This document shows, piece by piece, positions 32,270 to 43,785 of a stretch of 64,000 bases of DNA. This DNA comes from Dermacentor variabilis. Its lineage: Eukaryota > Arthropoda > Arachnida > Ixodida > Ixodidae. Position 1 is the stretch's first letter, and every line of letters starts with the position of its first letter. The translations under genes were made by a program, and so were the position numbers. Location: NCBI RefSeq assembly GCF_050947875.1, contig NC_134569.1, positions 201,379,627-201,443,626 on the forward strand, given 5' to 3'. The notes under the pieces were generated by a model. That model made no database searches. It was not told the origin of the DNA and saw only the letters and a list, made by a program, of their open reading frames with translations.

Positions 32270-35200
32270 CTACAGCCGCGCTCTGAGTTGTGTTGCTTCA
32301 CAGAATTCCATCAATGCCGTAAATGCACGCTTGGTGATGGAACTGTGAGCATTGGGGAAGGGTAGGCACTGCAGGGTGGTGGATGGCAAGCCACATCGGC
32401 GGTGAGAAGCGTACAGAGCCTCCCTCTCGGTCCCGAAGGCCGGGCTGTGACGTAGAAGATGCTCCAGTGTCTCCACGCCGTCGCAGCTACCACACACGGC
32501 GCTGCCGGTTCCCGTGAGCCTGTTTGTGCGCGCCGCTGTTTTGTAGCAGCCGATGCGCAGGCGGAGAAGGAAGGCGCAGCAGCCCGAGAGAGGCCCGCAC
32601 GCGGGAGCAGGCGAGGGGGCGTTCCCGCCGCGACGCGCCGATTGGGAGTTTGCGCAGTGAGGCTGCGCAGAACCGCTGTCTTGGCCGCGTCGAAGTTCGT
32701 CACCAAGCGGGTGAGGGGAAAGCGCTCACCGTGCGCCGCCTTAGCGAGGGAGTCAGCCTCCTCGTTGCCCGGCAATCCGATGTGTGCGGGTATCCATTGA
32801 AGCGCCAGGTCGCAGCCTTGATTCACGATGTGTCGCAGCTTGCAGCCAACTCGAAAAGGGGCACTCTGGCGTAGTCCCTGGCCAGCATGCAAAGCGCCGC
32901 ACGGGAGTCAGTGAGAATGGCCGCTGACACAATGTTCGGATGTTCCAAAAGGAGGTCGGCAGCGAGATAGATGGCGGCGAGTTCGGCCACTGTCGATGAC
33001 GCGGCAAAGCGCAGTCGGCACTGGCGCGTTTCCGAGATGTCCGGTGCCGTGCAAGCCGCAGCACCAGACCCGTCCGGCGTCACCGAGCCATCGGTGTAGA
33101 GGAGAAGTCGTCCTGCCAGTCGCTCGTGCAGTAGGGAGGCGGTCTCTTGTCTCATGGCGCACACCGCAGTTCGGCGCTTTGATGCGACGCCAGGCACCGC
33201 AATGTTCACGTCGAGCAGACTGGAGTAGTACGGCAGGGAGACGAACTGTGGCGACGACCCGATGAGCCTTGAGAACTCGGTGGCGCACTTGCCCATTCCC
33301 GAGTTCGGCAGGGAGTGGAGTCTGCAGACGAGCCGCTGGCCCTGTGGTGAGCGCTGCAGGCGCTCAATGTGGTGGAGCGCCTGCTTTCGTGCACGAAGCG
33401 ATGGCGGCCAGCTGCCCACTCCCGCGAGTGTCGCCCCTACTTGGGAGGAGCGAGGGAGGCCGTATAGTTCTCGCACCGCAGTACGGTGCGCCATGTCAAT
33501 GGCATTCCAATTCGCCGCTCGAGCGTTGGTGGTGGGGAAGGCGTAGAGTGCCCTCGATGTGGCCACAGAGTTGTACACGCGCAGTGCGAGTTGCGGCGTG
33601 CATCCGTGCCCACGCGCGAGAAGAGAGCGCGCGGCGCTGGCGACTTTCCTTGATTGCTTGCAGATGTGGGAGACGGCCGCATTGAAGTTGACGCGGCAGT
33701 CGATCTGCAGGCCGAGGTAACGGACGCTCTTGCGCCACGGGAGAGGGCAATGGCGCAGAGTCAGCGGTGGCGCTTCGGAACGTGCTCGCGTTCCTCGCGG
33801 GTGTACCAGTAGTGCCTCTGTCTTGGTCACCGACAGCTGCATCACCGATGCTTCCCATGTGCTGGTCCACCGCGTCAATTGCAGTCTGGACAGATGCACG
33901 CACCTGATAGCCGACTTGAGTAGGGCCAGTCGCAAAGAGGGCGATGTCGTCAGCGTAGATTGCCACCCGTACTTCGTGCGACATCGCTTTTGGGATGTAG
34001 TCCGGAAGTCGCGCGAGGGCAAGATTAAACAAAAAGGGGCTCAAAACACTGCCCTGCGGAACACCAGAAAACACACTGCGCGGCCGGCTGAGCGCACCTC
34101 CAACCCGCACCCGAAGCGTGCGATCAGACAAGAAGGCTCGTACGTAGTCGAGCAGCCGGTCGGTGATGCCGAGCTCGTGCAGCGCACGATCGTAGAATGC
34201 GGCAGCCCATCGAAGGCGCCCTGTACATCAAGCAGGACGAGGTAGCCGGCCTCGCGACGGCTCGCCGCTTTCTCGAGAGTAGCGACAACCTCGGCCAGGG
34301 CGTCAGCCGTTGCGCGCAGCCGGCAGAAGCCGCTCTGCTCGGGAGCGAATGCGTCGAGTGCCGCCGCAATCCACTCCAGACGACGAAGTGCCATAGCTTC
34401 GAGTGTCTTACCGGCGACAGACGTGAGTGAAACCGGGCGGTAGAAGCTCACGCTGCTTCGCGGTTTGCCACTCTTGAGGAGAGGTACCACGGTTGCTTCT
34501 TTCCACTCGGGAGGGACGATGCCGGTGCGCCAGACGCGGTTGTACACCTCCAACAGCGATGGGAGCTGCTCGTCGTCGATGTTTAGCAACGTCTAGTAGG
34601 TGATTCCATCCGCGCCCGGCGCAGAACGTCGCCTACGAGCGTTGAGCACGATGCGAAGCTCGCTCAAGGTGAAGTCCTCCGTGCACAGCGCCTTCACCTG
34701 CTGCAGAATTCCGTTCGTCGGGAAGTAGCGAAGCGGCGCGAGGAGAGCGGCTTTGTTGTGCTCAGGAAGTTCGGCAAGCTTGAAAACTGGGCCATCCGGC
34801 GGAAGCAACGGCGGCGGCGGTGCAAAAGCGGCGGCGAACGCGTCCGCGAGCTGCTCTGCGCTCATGCCCTGTGCGACCGCGATGGAAAGCGCAGGACAGC
34901 GAGGGACCTTTGGTTGAAGGAGAGCGCCGAGAATGCGCCACGGGCGCGATCTGTTGCGCGTATCGTCGAGCGACCCACAATAACAGCTCCAGCTCTGATT
35001 GCGCCGCTGCCTGGCATGACGGCGGCACGCCGCATCGAGGCGATTGTAGAGAGTCCAATCCTCTCTCCTGTCACTCTTGATGGCTCGATGTTCAGCGCGG
35101 CGCCGGACAGCTCGAAGGTTAAGCAGCTTGATGTCGGGCACCGGCGTTCCCGCAGGCACAGAACAGCATTTCGTGGCGGCGTCGACACAACGTGTCACGT

Positions 35201-36750
35201 GAGTCAGGAAATCTGTGTTCGCAGTAGCGGGCGTGGCACAGAGTTTCCGAAACTGTGTCCAGTCGGTAACACGGTAGGAGCGCCGCGGTCCATGGGCTGT
35301 AGCGTGCGGCTCGAGGGAGATCGGGTAATGATCGGAGCCCTGAGTGTCGGGGCTGCGTCGCCACTCGTAGTGGCAACCCTCGCTCACAAGCGACAAGTCG
35401 ATGGCGCTCTTCCGCGCACCCCGGCGCACGAATGTGGGACTGCCGGTGTTGAGAAGTAGGAGGCCCGCAGAGAGGATGGAGTTCAGCAAGTCCCTACCTC
35501 GCGGCTCGGTGTGCGGGCACCCCCATGTTGTGTGGTGACTGTTGAAGTCACCCAACACCACACAGTCACCTCCGATGCGAGTGACAAGCGCAACCACGAA
35601 CGAACTGTCCCACCGACGCACGGGCCGAACATAAACACTGGCGACACAGGTGTCGGCACCCCCAACACGCACAGTCACGGCCACGCACTCGATGCCACTG
35701 GTCACCATGTCGGTGACATTAGAGAGTTTCAGAATAGGGGCCCCAAAACTTTTGGGGCCGCAAAGAAATAGCGTCGAAGCCACTGCGCATGCGCAAGACG
35801 CAAACTGCGTTTGGGTTTTGCGTTGGGAACGCTATTTCACCGATTTAGCGGGAGCCCAAATAGCGGCCCCAAAAGTTTTACGTCGGCAAACATGGCGGCA
35901 CCCATCGAAGCGACGGCTCACCCTAGCACAAAACTGGGTTCGATTCGCGGTAACGCGTGAAGTACGCAAGCTAGGAGAAGTGACTGCGGTTATCGCTTTC
36001 TCTCAACTAGCGTGTGTTATGAAGATTGACTCATTAGACGCCGCTGATATTGAATTCGATTGTGGATTTTATGGCTCGTAGGGCTAACACGGCTAAGCTT
36101 GGCTGGTGAAGGCTAGTAAAGTTGGTTTGCTAAAAACTAAGCGCAACTAACTGTTTGCTGCTTACAGAATAACCTCTAAATTGTAATTAAACACGAATAC
36201 ACGCAAGTCAAAATTATTATTCCTATCATAAAATGGTATATCTTATTTAATTATTTCTAATAGCTTTTCTTTGACGCCGTAGTGGCGCTGTCACCGCAAG
36301 ACGCTATCCGCAAACGTAAAACCCTATTCTAAAACTCTTCACTTCTACGTGTCCCAACGCTAACACCCGCAAAGCTCTTTGGGGCCCCAAACTATTAGGG
36401 CCCCTATTCTAAAACTCCCTATTTACGTCGGCTTGCGCGAGACATGCGCGAACATACAGAGATGCGCAGGACCGTCCAGGCGAATGCAGCGGGTCACAAC
36501 AATGAGCCTTGTTGCAGGTCTGCGACTGGCATTCGGTGGCACTGTGATAGGCCACAAATCCGGGGAGGTTAAACTCGCCGGGACGCGCGTAAGTTTCTTG
36601 TAGCGCGAGCACGTCGTATTCGTGTAGTGAGAGGTGCTCGGCGAGTTCAGCGTGACGGCGGCGCATCGAGCGGACATTCCACTGGAGGATGCGCGGCCGA
36701 CGTTTCGGAGATCGCCTATCCATGCTGGGGCAGGGCTTGCTGGGCTGCAA
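32270..36750 (-). pseudogene. LINE ORF2: endonuclease, RT, RNase H (broken)
   Basis: 36750-36420 encodes the endonuclease N-terminus ('RILQWNVRSM', 'YDVLALQET'). After the TIR insertion, 35721-34593 continues it with 'LGDFNSHHTTWG' and 'GSDHYP' and ends in 'SAPGADGITY' just before a TAG. RT follows from 34589 ('YRPVSLTSVAGKTLE', 'LLDVQGAFD'), then after a frame change 'GVPQGSVLSP' and the catalytic 'YADD' near 33970. Another shift leads to 'KTEALLVHP' and RNase H ('LLYTDGSVTPDGSG', 'TVAELAAI', 'LTDSRAAL'), then 'GNEEADSLAKAA' and a Cys/His tail ('CGSCDGVETLEHLL') ending at 32270. At least four frameshifts and one nonsense codon make it a pseudogene, although all catalytic motifs are still readable. 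Confidence 0.85.
35722..36419. mobile_element. TIR element (MITE), 698 bp
   Basis: The ends are inverted repeats of about 50 bases (gagagtttcagaatagggg on the left, its near-complement on the right), followed inside by 'ggggccccaaaact'-type palindromic sequence. TA flanks both sides (35720-35721, 36420-36421). The interior is unrelated to the LINE and non-coding, with CG-rich and AT-rich halves. It interrupts the endonuclease domain, which resumes beyond it. Confidence 0.8.
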
Positions 36751-37966
36751 GCGCCGCGACGCACATTTGCCGAGTGGTGTCGTCCATCGCTGCTGTCTCT
36801 ATGAGGACGCGCAGTGCTGCTGCGAGGGCCGCAATAACTGCATCCTTTGGATCGGAGGTGGCGGAGGTAGTGGGCTGTTCCGTCTGCGCTTGCTCCGCCG
36901 GCTGGGCGCCGCGACCGCTGAGCGCGTCTCTGAATGACCACCCAGGTTGTACGACCGCGGAAGGACGGGTGGTTGCTCCTTGCTTCCGTCGGATGGCGTC
37001 TGATGAGGCGCGAGCTTTAGCGATCGCCTGCTGTCGCGTGAGAGGCTCTGGCGACAGTGACAACAGTACGGCAGCCTTCCTCTCCATTTGCCAGTTGGGG
37101 CACCGCGGCTCCGAGGTTGCGTGATTCCCGCTGCAGTTAATGCAGCGCGGCCTCTGCGTGGTGCAGTCGGCGGTGGCGTGCGATTCCCCGCAACGGAGGC
37201 AGCGGGCATCGCGCGCACATGTTGCGCCGGCGTGACGAAACAAGCCGCATCAATTGCACTGGAGTGGCCGCGGGAGTCTGGGACGAACCGTGCGACGCTG
37301 CTTGAAGAGGAGCACTTCGGCTGGAACGGCGTTGCCGGCGAATCGCACCGCTATGTTGTGGCCCCTGCGCTCGCATGAGAGCACGGTCACGGAGGCTTCA
37401 AGGTGGTCTCTTATTGTGTCCGCGTCGAACGAGCGGTCGACACCGAAGATGGTGCCAGCACAGGTGTTTTTTGTGAGAGCTTTCGCCGTCACTGGCACAT
37501 CGCCGACGGTGCGGACTTGTAGGAGATGTGACAGTTCTGCCCCCGGGAGCGCGTCGACGGCGACAACATTCCGTCGAAAGTTCACCTGCACGCGGTGTGC
37601 TCCCTGAATAGCCGAGAGCTGTGCGGCGATAGATTCTTGCGTCAGTCTCAGGAAGTTGCCTTTCTTCCCTTGGGGACGAAACAGGACCGTGTCAGCGCGT
37701 TTTTCTGGAGCTGGGCCGTCGACCGAGGGTGTATGCGGGATCATCTCGAGAGGCCTGTAGCGCGGCCTCCTTTTCCTGGCCTTCTTGGGTAGTGAGGAGG
37801 GATTAGCGCTGTGTTGATTAGCCTGCTCGGTTGAATCCGAGGCGGAGATGAGTGCTGGGCGACGTTCTGGCTCGGTGTGGGGCTGTTGCTGCTGGCTGCT
37901 TTGCGGAGCGAGCGGCTGGGGCGGCCCGAGAACACAGCTGGGGCGCGGGTGCACCGAGCTAGCTGG
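36716..37966 (-). pseudogene. LINE ORF1 (gag-like, CCHC zinc knuckles)
   Basis: The N-terminal part is Pro/Gln/Ser-rich. A central domain follows ('KGNFLRLTQESIAAQLSAI', 'GAELSHLLQVRTVGDVPVTA', 'RGHNIAVRFAGNAVP') that resembles the RNA-binding region of R1/I-type ORF1 proteins. Then come zinc knuckles with the patterns 'CLRCGESHATADC' and 'CINCSGNHATSEPRC', plus an incomplete first one. One in-frame TGA at about 37247 falls within the first knuckle, so translation would stop there. The start lies beyond the LTR retrotransposon that interrupts it. Its role would be binding LINE RNA in the ribonucleoprotein particle. Confidence 0.75.
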
Positions 37967-38822
37967 TGTTTGAATCCCACCGATGGCAACGGTTGTTGTG
38001 GTCGCACCGATGGTACGACCTGTTGGGAACTCGGCGCTGACGCCCGTGGTTGCACCTGGGTCGCAAGCCCCAAGGGTAGCGTTGGCCTGGCGGCCTGGGG
38101 TACAACTGGAAGCATCCGAAGGTCCCGGCAAAGCATGAGTCGACTGGTAACAACAAAACAACTTGTTTATTTTAACATCGCAAAGAGTTGGCGGTCAGGT
38201 TGACCGAAGTAGAGAGACGGGAGAGCACTTTACTCAACAGAAGAAATCGGAGCCCTCCTTTTGGCGTCCGGGGGCAGCTGTTTTTATACTCTCGCAGTTG
38301 AGGGCAAGAAGGAACCCCTCAATAGACGAGCACGTGATTGTACAATGGGATAAGGTGACGCATACTGTCGTAGCGCCGCTGGTCGGGCACAAAGACTGGG
38401 AGGAGAAGGTAACTTCTACTCTCGTAGCGCCTCTGGTCGGGCACAATGGCTGGAAGGAGAAGGTGACTTCTGCTCTCGTAGCGCCTCTGGTCGGGCACAA
38501 TGACTGGGAGGAGAAGGTAACTTCTACTCTCGTAGCGCCTCTGGTCGGGCACAATGGCTGGAAGGAGAAGGTGACTTCTGCTCTCGTAGCGCCTCTGGTC
38601 GGGCACAATGACTGGGAGGAGAAGGTGACTTTTACTCTCGTAGCGCCTCTGGTCGGGCACAATGGCACATACACTCACACACGCACATGAAGACACGTGG
38701 CATCGGAACATGCCTGGACGCGCTTGGCGGGGAGCGTAGCGGCGACGCCGAACGGGCCAAAATGTCTGCCGCTTTGTTGCAGTCGCGCCGGCTAAACCGC
38801 GCGTCGTAGGCGAAACGTAACA
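37967..38822 (-). repeat. 3' LTR of the Gmr1-like element
   Basis: 856 bp, nearly identical to 44073-44928, with the same minisatellite unit number (38352-38664), TATA-like box (38281-38288) and AATAAA (38166-38171). It lies directly against LINE ORF1 sequence. Confidence 0.9.
38352..38664. repeat. 54-bp minisatellite in 3' LTR
   Basis: About six units, each containing 'gtagcgcctctggtcgggca' and 'gaggagaaggt'. Two unit types alternate (tgactgggag and tggctggaag variants), giving a 108-bp higher-order period. The identical array is at 44458-44770; the solo LTR at 20319-20893 lacks it. Confidence 0.9.
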
Positions 38823-39306
38823 GACCGCCCCGCCGGGGGAAGGAGATCCCGATGGACAGGGGACTGCATCCGCTGTCCGGAGGGATGTCGCTCGATGATG
38901 CTCATAACCGAAGTCGGGCGTCCCTCGACGTTTCTTGAGCGCAGCGCACAGAGAAGGCCTCGTTCTCTCGTTCAGGTTCGCACGGGACACTGCAAAGTGA
39001 CTTCGGGAGAGTTCACATTCTTGTTCTCGTTCCCGGCAAGCGTTAGAACTGCGCTGAAACTCAACCGCTCAGTCAGCAAGCACGGCACAACCCTCACTAA
39101 GCCCTGCCAGGCTCTTTCCCCTTTTATACCACTGCCTAGTTCCTTACAGTAGTCTAGCATCACTCAGAACGCGTCCACAAATTGGAAAATTGCACTAGAA
39201 AGCATATCATCACTTTGAAACACTAAACAAAAGCAACATGTTAAAAAAAATCCTGCGTCAGGAAGAAAAACATCAGTAACAAACAATTTTGAGGCTGATT
39301 CCTACG
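38823..39306 (-). other. 3' untranslated interior and polypurine tract
   Basis: No frame. The last 20 bases before the 3' LTR read g-rich on the minus strand (ccggcggggcggtc), the expected plus-strand primer position. Confidence 0.5.
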
Positions 39307-39519
39307 TTAGGGGCTTCGACTTAAGCCATCGGCGTTACCGTTGAGACTCCCCTTTTTGTAACGCACCTCAAAGGAATATTGTTGCAAAGCGAGGCTCCAG
39401 CGCAGGAGGCGGCCATTTTTGGGAGAGATGGTCTGCAGCCATTGGAGAGGGCAGTGATCCGTCTCAATGATAAACCTCGAGCCGGCTAGATAGCATGACA
39501 ATTTCTGAACGGCCCACAC
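39307..39519 (-). pseudogene. RNase H C-terminal end of Gmr1-like element
   Basis: A 70-residue frame with 'FIIETDHCPLQWL', 'NGRLLRWSLALQ' and 'GNADGLSR' is the usual end of a Ty3/gypsy RNase H. It is out of phase with the RT frame because of the lesion near 39507. Nothing after it is coding: 38823-39306 is the 3' untranslated interior, ending in a purine-rich tract (read on the minus strand, about 38845-38823) next to the 3' LTR. Confidence 0.8.
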
Positions 39520-41285
39520 TCTTCATCGGTGGCGCTATACGCCTGCTCACGACTGGTCAGCTTACGACTAGCACACAGGACGGGATGTTCTACTTCTCCA
39601 TTTTGCCGTTGGCACAGTACAACGCCCATGCCTCGCTCACTAGCATCGCATTGAACAACGAACCCTTTTGTATAGTCTGGCGATCGTAGCACCGGCTGGC
39701 TTGTTAGGGCACTCTTTAGGGCGCTAAACGCTCTTTCCTTTGTCTCGTCCCAGACGACTGTTTGGGGCTCTGTTTTTCTTAGAGCATCCGTCAGGGGAGC
39801 CGCGATATCAGAGTACCTGGGGATGTACCTCTGATAGTAGCCGGCGACACCTAAGAACGACCGAATATCGGTCTTCGTGCGCGGTTGCGGGAAGTCTCGC
39901 ACAGCGGCCACCTTTATTTCAGAGGGGCGGCGTCGACCCTGACCAATCACGTGACCGAGGTAGACAACCTCGGCCTGTGCTAACTGGCACTTAGGAGCCT
40001 TGACTGTCAAGCCCGCTTCGCGCAGGCGGGTTAGCACTGCCCGCAAGTGTGCCATATGCTCAGACCAGGATGCGGTGAATATCGCTACGTCGTCTAGATA
40101 CGGTAAAGCGAATTCTTGCTGTCCCCGCAACACTTTATCCATGAGGCTTGAAAAACAGTATGGCGCGTTCTTCAAACCAAAACTCAACACTTTAGGACGG
40201 AATGTTCCCATTGGTGAAATGAACGCCGCATACCTAGTAGCCTCTTCTGTAAGTGGAACCTGCCAATAACCCCTGACAAGATCTAGGGTGGAAATAAACT
40301 GAGCGCTACTAACTTTCTCAAGGCGCTCCTCGATGTTAGGGATCGGATAAATTTGATCCTTAGTGATGGAATTAAGCCTGCGGTAGTCGACGCAAGGACG
40401 AGGTTCCTTGCCCGGTACCTCAACTAAAATCAAAGGGGAGGTATAATCACTCTCACCTGCCTCAATAACACCGAGCTGTAGCATTTTCTTTACCTCAGCC
40501 TCCATAATATCGTTCTGGCGGGGTGACACCCGGTACGCCTTGGATCGTACTGGCTCTGGGGAGGTAAGTTCTATGTCATGAGTAAGGACAGAAGTCCTAC
40601 CAGGCCTCTCAGAGAACAGACCTTGAAACTCTTGTAATAGCTGGTGTAGTTCGGTTTTCTGCTCAGGCGACAGCGGTGCTTTACTGATAAGGTCACTAAT
40701 GACTTGACCGGTGTCTTCCCTGTTCGTCACTGAGCCTAGTCCCGGAAGCTCGACCGGAAGCTCTTCAGGAACGTTTACCATCATGCACACCACTGCTTCC
40801 CTTTGTCTATAAGGTTTGAGCAGATTACAGTGGTAAACTTGCTGTGCTTTCCGCTTTCCTGGCAGACTTACCACGTAGTTAACGTCCGACAGTTTCTGAA
40901 CAATTCGTGCTGGGCCCTCCCACTGCACGTCTAGTTTGTTGTTTAGCGATGTGCGCAATATCATGACCTCATCGCCCACCTCAAAACGACGGGCCCTGGC
41001 GGTCCGATCATAATAAACCTTGGCCCTCTGCTGGGCCTTTGCCATTGCTTCACCTGACAACTCCTGTGCCCTTCTTAAGCGTTCGAGGAGCTTAAGCACG
41101 TATTCCACCACGACTGGGTCGTCGCCCCTGCCTTCCCACGATTCTCGAAGCATGCGAAGCGGAGACCGAAGCGAGCGACCGTACACCAGTTCAGCTGGCG
41201 AAAACCCCGTAGCCGCATGCGGCGCGGTCCTTAATGCAAACATCACCCCAGGCAGACACAGCTCCCTAGTCAGTTCGATGTTCAA
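39486..41285 (-). pseudogene. Integrase C-terminus, RT and RNase H of Gmr1-like element
   Basis: A 599-codon frame continues the integrase ('FALRTAPHAATGFSPAELVY') and its C-terminal module ('FEVGDEVMILR', 'VQWEGPARIV'). It then encodes reverse transcriptase: 'SPLILVEVPGKEPRPCVDYR', 'STLDL' with Asp335, 'SFGLKNAPYCF' and the catalytic 'YLDD' at 396-399. RNase H follows from 'QCDASERGMGVV' (Asp547) to 'ATDEEC' (Glu588/589). The frame breaks near 39507, apparently by a small deletion, and the RNase H remainder is in another frame. The first codons overlap the upstream frame, so the start is a product of the frame break and not a true initiation site. Confidence 0.85.
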
Positions 41286-43785
41286 AACACAATGCTCTCA
41301 ACACGCGCTTCATGACGGAGTGGAGCTTCTCAACGGAATTCGACTGTGGGTGGTACACTGAGCTGTGTAGCAGCTTTACCCCACACCTTTCAAGAAAAGT
41401 TGTCGTCAAAGCGCTAGTAAACACTGTGCCCTGATCTGATTGGATTTCTGCAGGAAAACCAACTCGCGCAAATATGGACAGTAGTGCATTGACTATCTCA
41501 ACTGAGCTGAGTTCTTTAAGCGGCACTGCTTCAGGGAACTTTGTCGCTGGGCAGATCACAGTCAAAATGTGTCTGTACCCCGTGGCTGTTACCGGCAGAG
41601 GTCCCACTGTATCAATAACGAGCCGTCTAAAAGGCTCCGTAATGATAGGTACCAATCTCAACGGCGCCCTTGATTTGTCCCCTGGTTTGCCTACCCGCTG
41701 ACAGGTGTCACATGTCCTCACGAAGTGGTCTGCGTCCCGAAAACACCCTGGCCAATAGTACTCTTGCAAGAGACGGTCCTTAGTTTTCTTAACTCCTAGG
41801 TGTCCGGACCACGAAGCCCCGTGCGACAAGCGCAACAGATCCTGACGATAGCATTGAGGAACGATCAGCTGATCGAACTCCACTCCTCTGCGGTCTAGAT
41901 ACTTCCGGTACAGGACTCCACCTTTTTCCACAAAACGCGCATTTTTCCTGGCGATACCTTCCTTGACATTGCAGCGTATGTTTTCTAGGCTACCATCCTT
42001 CTTTTGCTCGGCTATCAAAGCCGACCGGCTGACTTTTAGCAACCTATCAAGTCCGTCTGACGTAGGCGCGATGAGCAAATCTGTAGATAGCTCTTCTAAC
42101 TTTCCCTTATCGGGCATTTCCTCTCCAGTATCTGGCGCCTTCAACGCTACAGACTCAATTTTATTCAGTTCGGGCGTGCTCTGAATATCAGCTTGCTGCG
42201 CCTCTGACCCTTTTTCGTTGTTTGATAACGTCGGCCCCGCAACTACCGCCTTTGCAGCGAGCTCCCGAACCTTCGATCTGGTTAAGGCCTGAACACTAGC
42301 TTCACCAAACAAAAGCCCCTTCTCGCGCAGGAGGTGATCGGACCTGTTCGAAAATAGGTACGGGTACTGAGGTGGCAGCATAGATGACACTGCGGCCTCC
42401 GTCTCAAGCGCTCCGAAAGGTCCTTCAATAAGCACTTTTGCTACCGGCAGACACACGCTATGAGCTTCCACGGCTTGCTTGATCCATGCGCACTCGCCCG
42501 TGAACATATGGGGTTCTACATAAGACGGGTGAACTACATCCATCGTAACTGCGGAATCGCGAAGCACTCGGCACTCTTTCCCGTTCACGAGGAGGTCTCG
42601 CATGTAAGGCTCGAGAAGCTTCATGTTCTCGTCAGTGCTGCCTATTGAAAAAAACACAACTTTTGGTGTTGTTTCCGGACACTGCGCCGAAAAGTGACCC
42701 GGCTTCTGGCACGTATAACAAACGCGCGCTTGCCTCATCTCGAACCGCTTTCTGCGTTCGGCTTCGGCTGCCGCCGTCTCCTTAGGTTCGGTCGCACTGC
42801 TTCCACTCGCATCCGCACTACGCGTGTTCCCCTTTGCTCTCATGGGTGTGAACTTCGGCCTCTCAAACTTCGAGCCAAATTCACCCTTTTGACCGTCCTT
42901 AGCTCCGCGAGCCCGACGCGTCACAAACTCCTCGGCTAGCTCAGCGGCTTTAGCCACCGTACAAACGTCTGGCCTATCCAAGACCCAGTATGGCACGTTC
43001 TCCGGTAACCGACTATAAAACTGTTCTAGCCCGAAGCACTGCAGAACTTTATCGTGGTCACCAAACGCTTTCTCTTCTTTGAGCCACTCCTGCATGTTTG
43101 ACATAAGCCTATACGCAAACTCTGTATATGACTCACTTTTGCCTTTCTCATTTTCCCGAAACTTCCGACGGAACGCCTCCGCAGACAGCCGGTACTTTTT
43201 TAGAAGACTCGATTTCACTGTGTCGAAATCCTCTGCCTCCTCTCTATCCAAGCGAGCGACTACGTCGGCCGCCTCGCCGGGTAACAAAGTGAGCAAGCGC
43301 TCTGGCCACGTTTCCCGAGAGAACCCCTGCTTCTCGCACGTTCGCTCGAAGTTAACCAGGAACAAACCAATGTCCTCTCCAAGCTTAAACGGCCGCATCA
43401 GGTCAGTCATTTTGAACAATACTCGTTCTCCTGCACCGTGTGCCTGACTTCCATTACGAGCGCGTTCCATCTCTATCTCGAGACGCTTCATTTCCAAAGC
43501 GTGTTGACGGTCACGCTCTTCTTTTTTCTCTTGTTGCTCTCGCTCTTTTTGTTCTTTACGTTCACGCTCTTCTTTTTCTTTCTGTTCTTTAATTTCGCGC
43601 TCCTGTCTTTTTGCCGTCTCCCTTTCCTCAATGGTCTCAAGGCATTCCGACAGCTCGTCATCCTCAGCTTCTAACTCAAGAATAGCCTTTAGCAGTTCAG
43701 GTTTTCTGAGTTTGTCTGAGACATCCAGACCCAACTCTCTTGCAAGCTCCAGCAATTTCGGTTTGCGCAACGACTTCAAATCCAT
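41266..43785 (-). CDS. gag-protease-integrase polyprotein of Gmr1-like element
   Basis: An 839-codon frame. Residues 1-40 form a SAP-like two-helix motif ('KPKLLELARELGLDV') and 45-115 a Glu/Lys/Arg coiled coil. About 125-290 is the capsid, of which 203-288 resembles a SCAN domain ('LQCFGLEQFYSRLPENVPYW'). The zinc knuckle is Cys356, Cys359, His364, Cys369. A protease-like active site 'LRDSA' is at 408-412. Integrase follows: zinc-binding His654, His662, Cys692, Cys695, and catalytic Asp725, Asp784 and Glu819 (35 residues between the last two, DD35E). The frame ends at 41266 inside the integrase because of a small indel; the rest continues in the overlapping frame 39486-41285. It starts 288 bases inside the 5' LTR. 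SCAN domains of vertebrates are thought to derive from such capsids. Confidence 0.85.
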   Translation of the reverse strand: MDLKSLRKPKLLELARELGLDVSDKLRKPELLKAILELEAEDDELSECLETIEERETAKRQEREIKEQKEKEERERKEQKEREQQEKKEERDRQHALEMKRLEIEMERARNGSQAHGAGERVLFKMTDLMRPFKLGEDIGLFLVNFERTCEKQGFSRETWPERLLTLLPGEAADVVARLDREEAEDFDTVKSSLLKKYRLSAEAFRRKFRENEKGKSESYTEFAYRLMSNMQEWLKEEKAFGDHDKVLQCFGLEQFYSRLPENVPYWVLDRPDVCTVAKAAELAEEFVTRRARGAKDGQKGEFGSKFERPKFTPMRAKGNTRSADASGSSATEPKETAAAEAERRKRFEMRQARVCYTCQKPGHFSAQCPETTPKVVFFSIGSTDENMKLLEPYMRDLLVNGKECRVLRDSAVTMDVVHPSYVEPHMFTGECAWIKQAVEAHSVCLPVAKVLIEGPFGALETEAAVSSMLPPQYPYLFSNRSDHLLREKGLLFGEASVQALTRSKVRELAAKAVVAGPTLSNNEKGSEAQQADIQSTPELNKIESVALKAPDTGEEMPDKGKLEELSTDLLIAPTSDGLDRLLKVSRSALIAEQKKDGSLENIRCNVKEGIARKNARFVEKGGVLYRKYLDRRGVEFDQLIVPQCYRQDLLRLSHGASWSGHLGVKKTKDRLLQEYYWPGCFRDADHFVRTCDTCQRVGKPGDKSRAPLRLVPIITEPFRRLVIDTVGPLPVTATGYRHILTVICPATKFPEAVPLKELSSVEIVNALLSIFARVGFPAEIQSDQGTVFTSALTTTFLERCGVKLLHSSVYHPQSNSVEKLHSVMKRVLRALCFEHRTD

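Noticed and set aside
32459..35459. Plus-strand frames of 110-230 codons opposite the second LINE
   Set aside because: They are antisense shadows of GC-rich LINE coding sequence; all RT, endonuclease and RNase H motifs are on the minus strand.
38352..38664. Regularly spaced repeats that look like a CRISPR array
   Set aside because: The units are contiguous 54-bp minisatellite units with no unique spacers, inside retrotransposon LTRs of an animal genome.
38163..38690. 175-codon plus-strand frame rich in repeated 'VAPLVGHN' units (also 44269-44796)
   Set aside because: It is the antisense of an LTR minisatellite whose 54-bp period keeps any frame open; it is present identically in both LTRs and has no domain.
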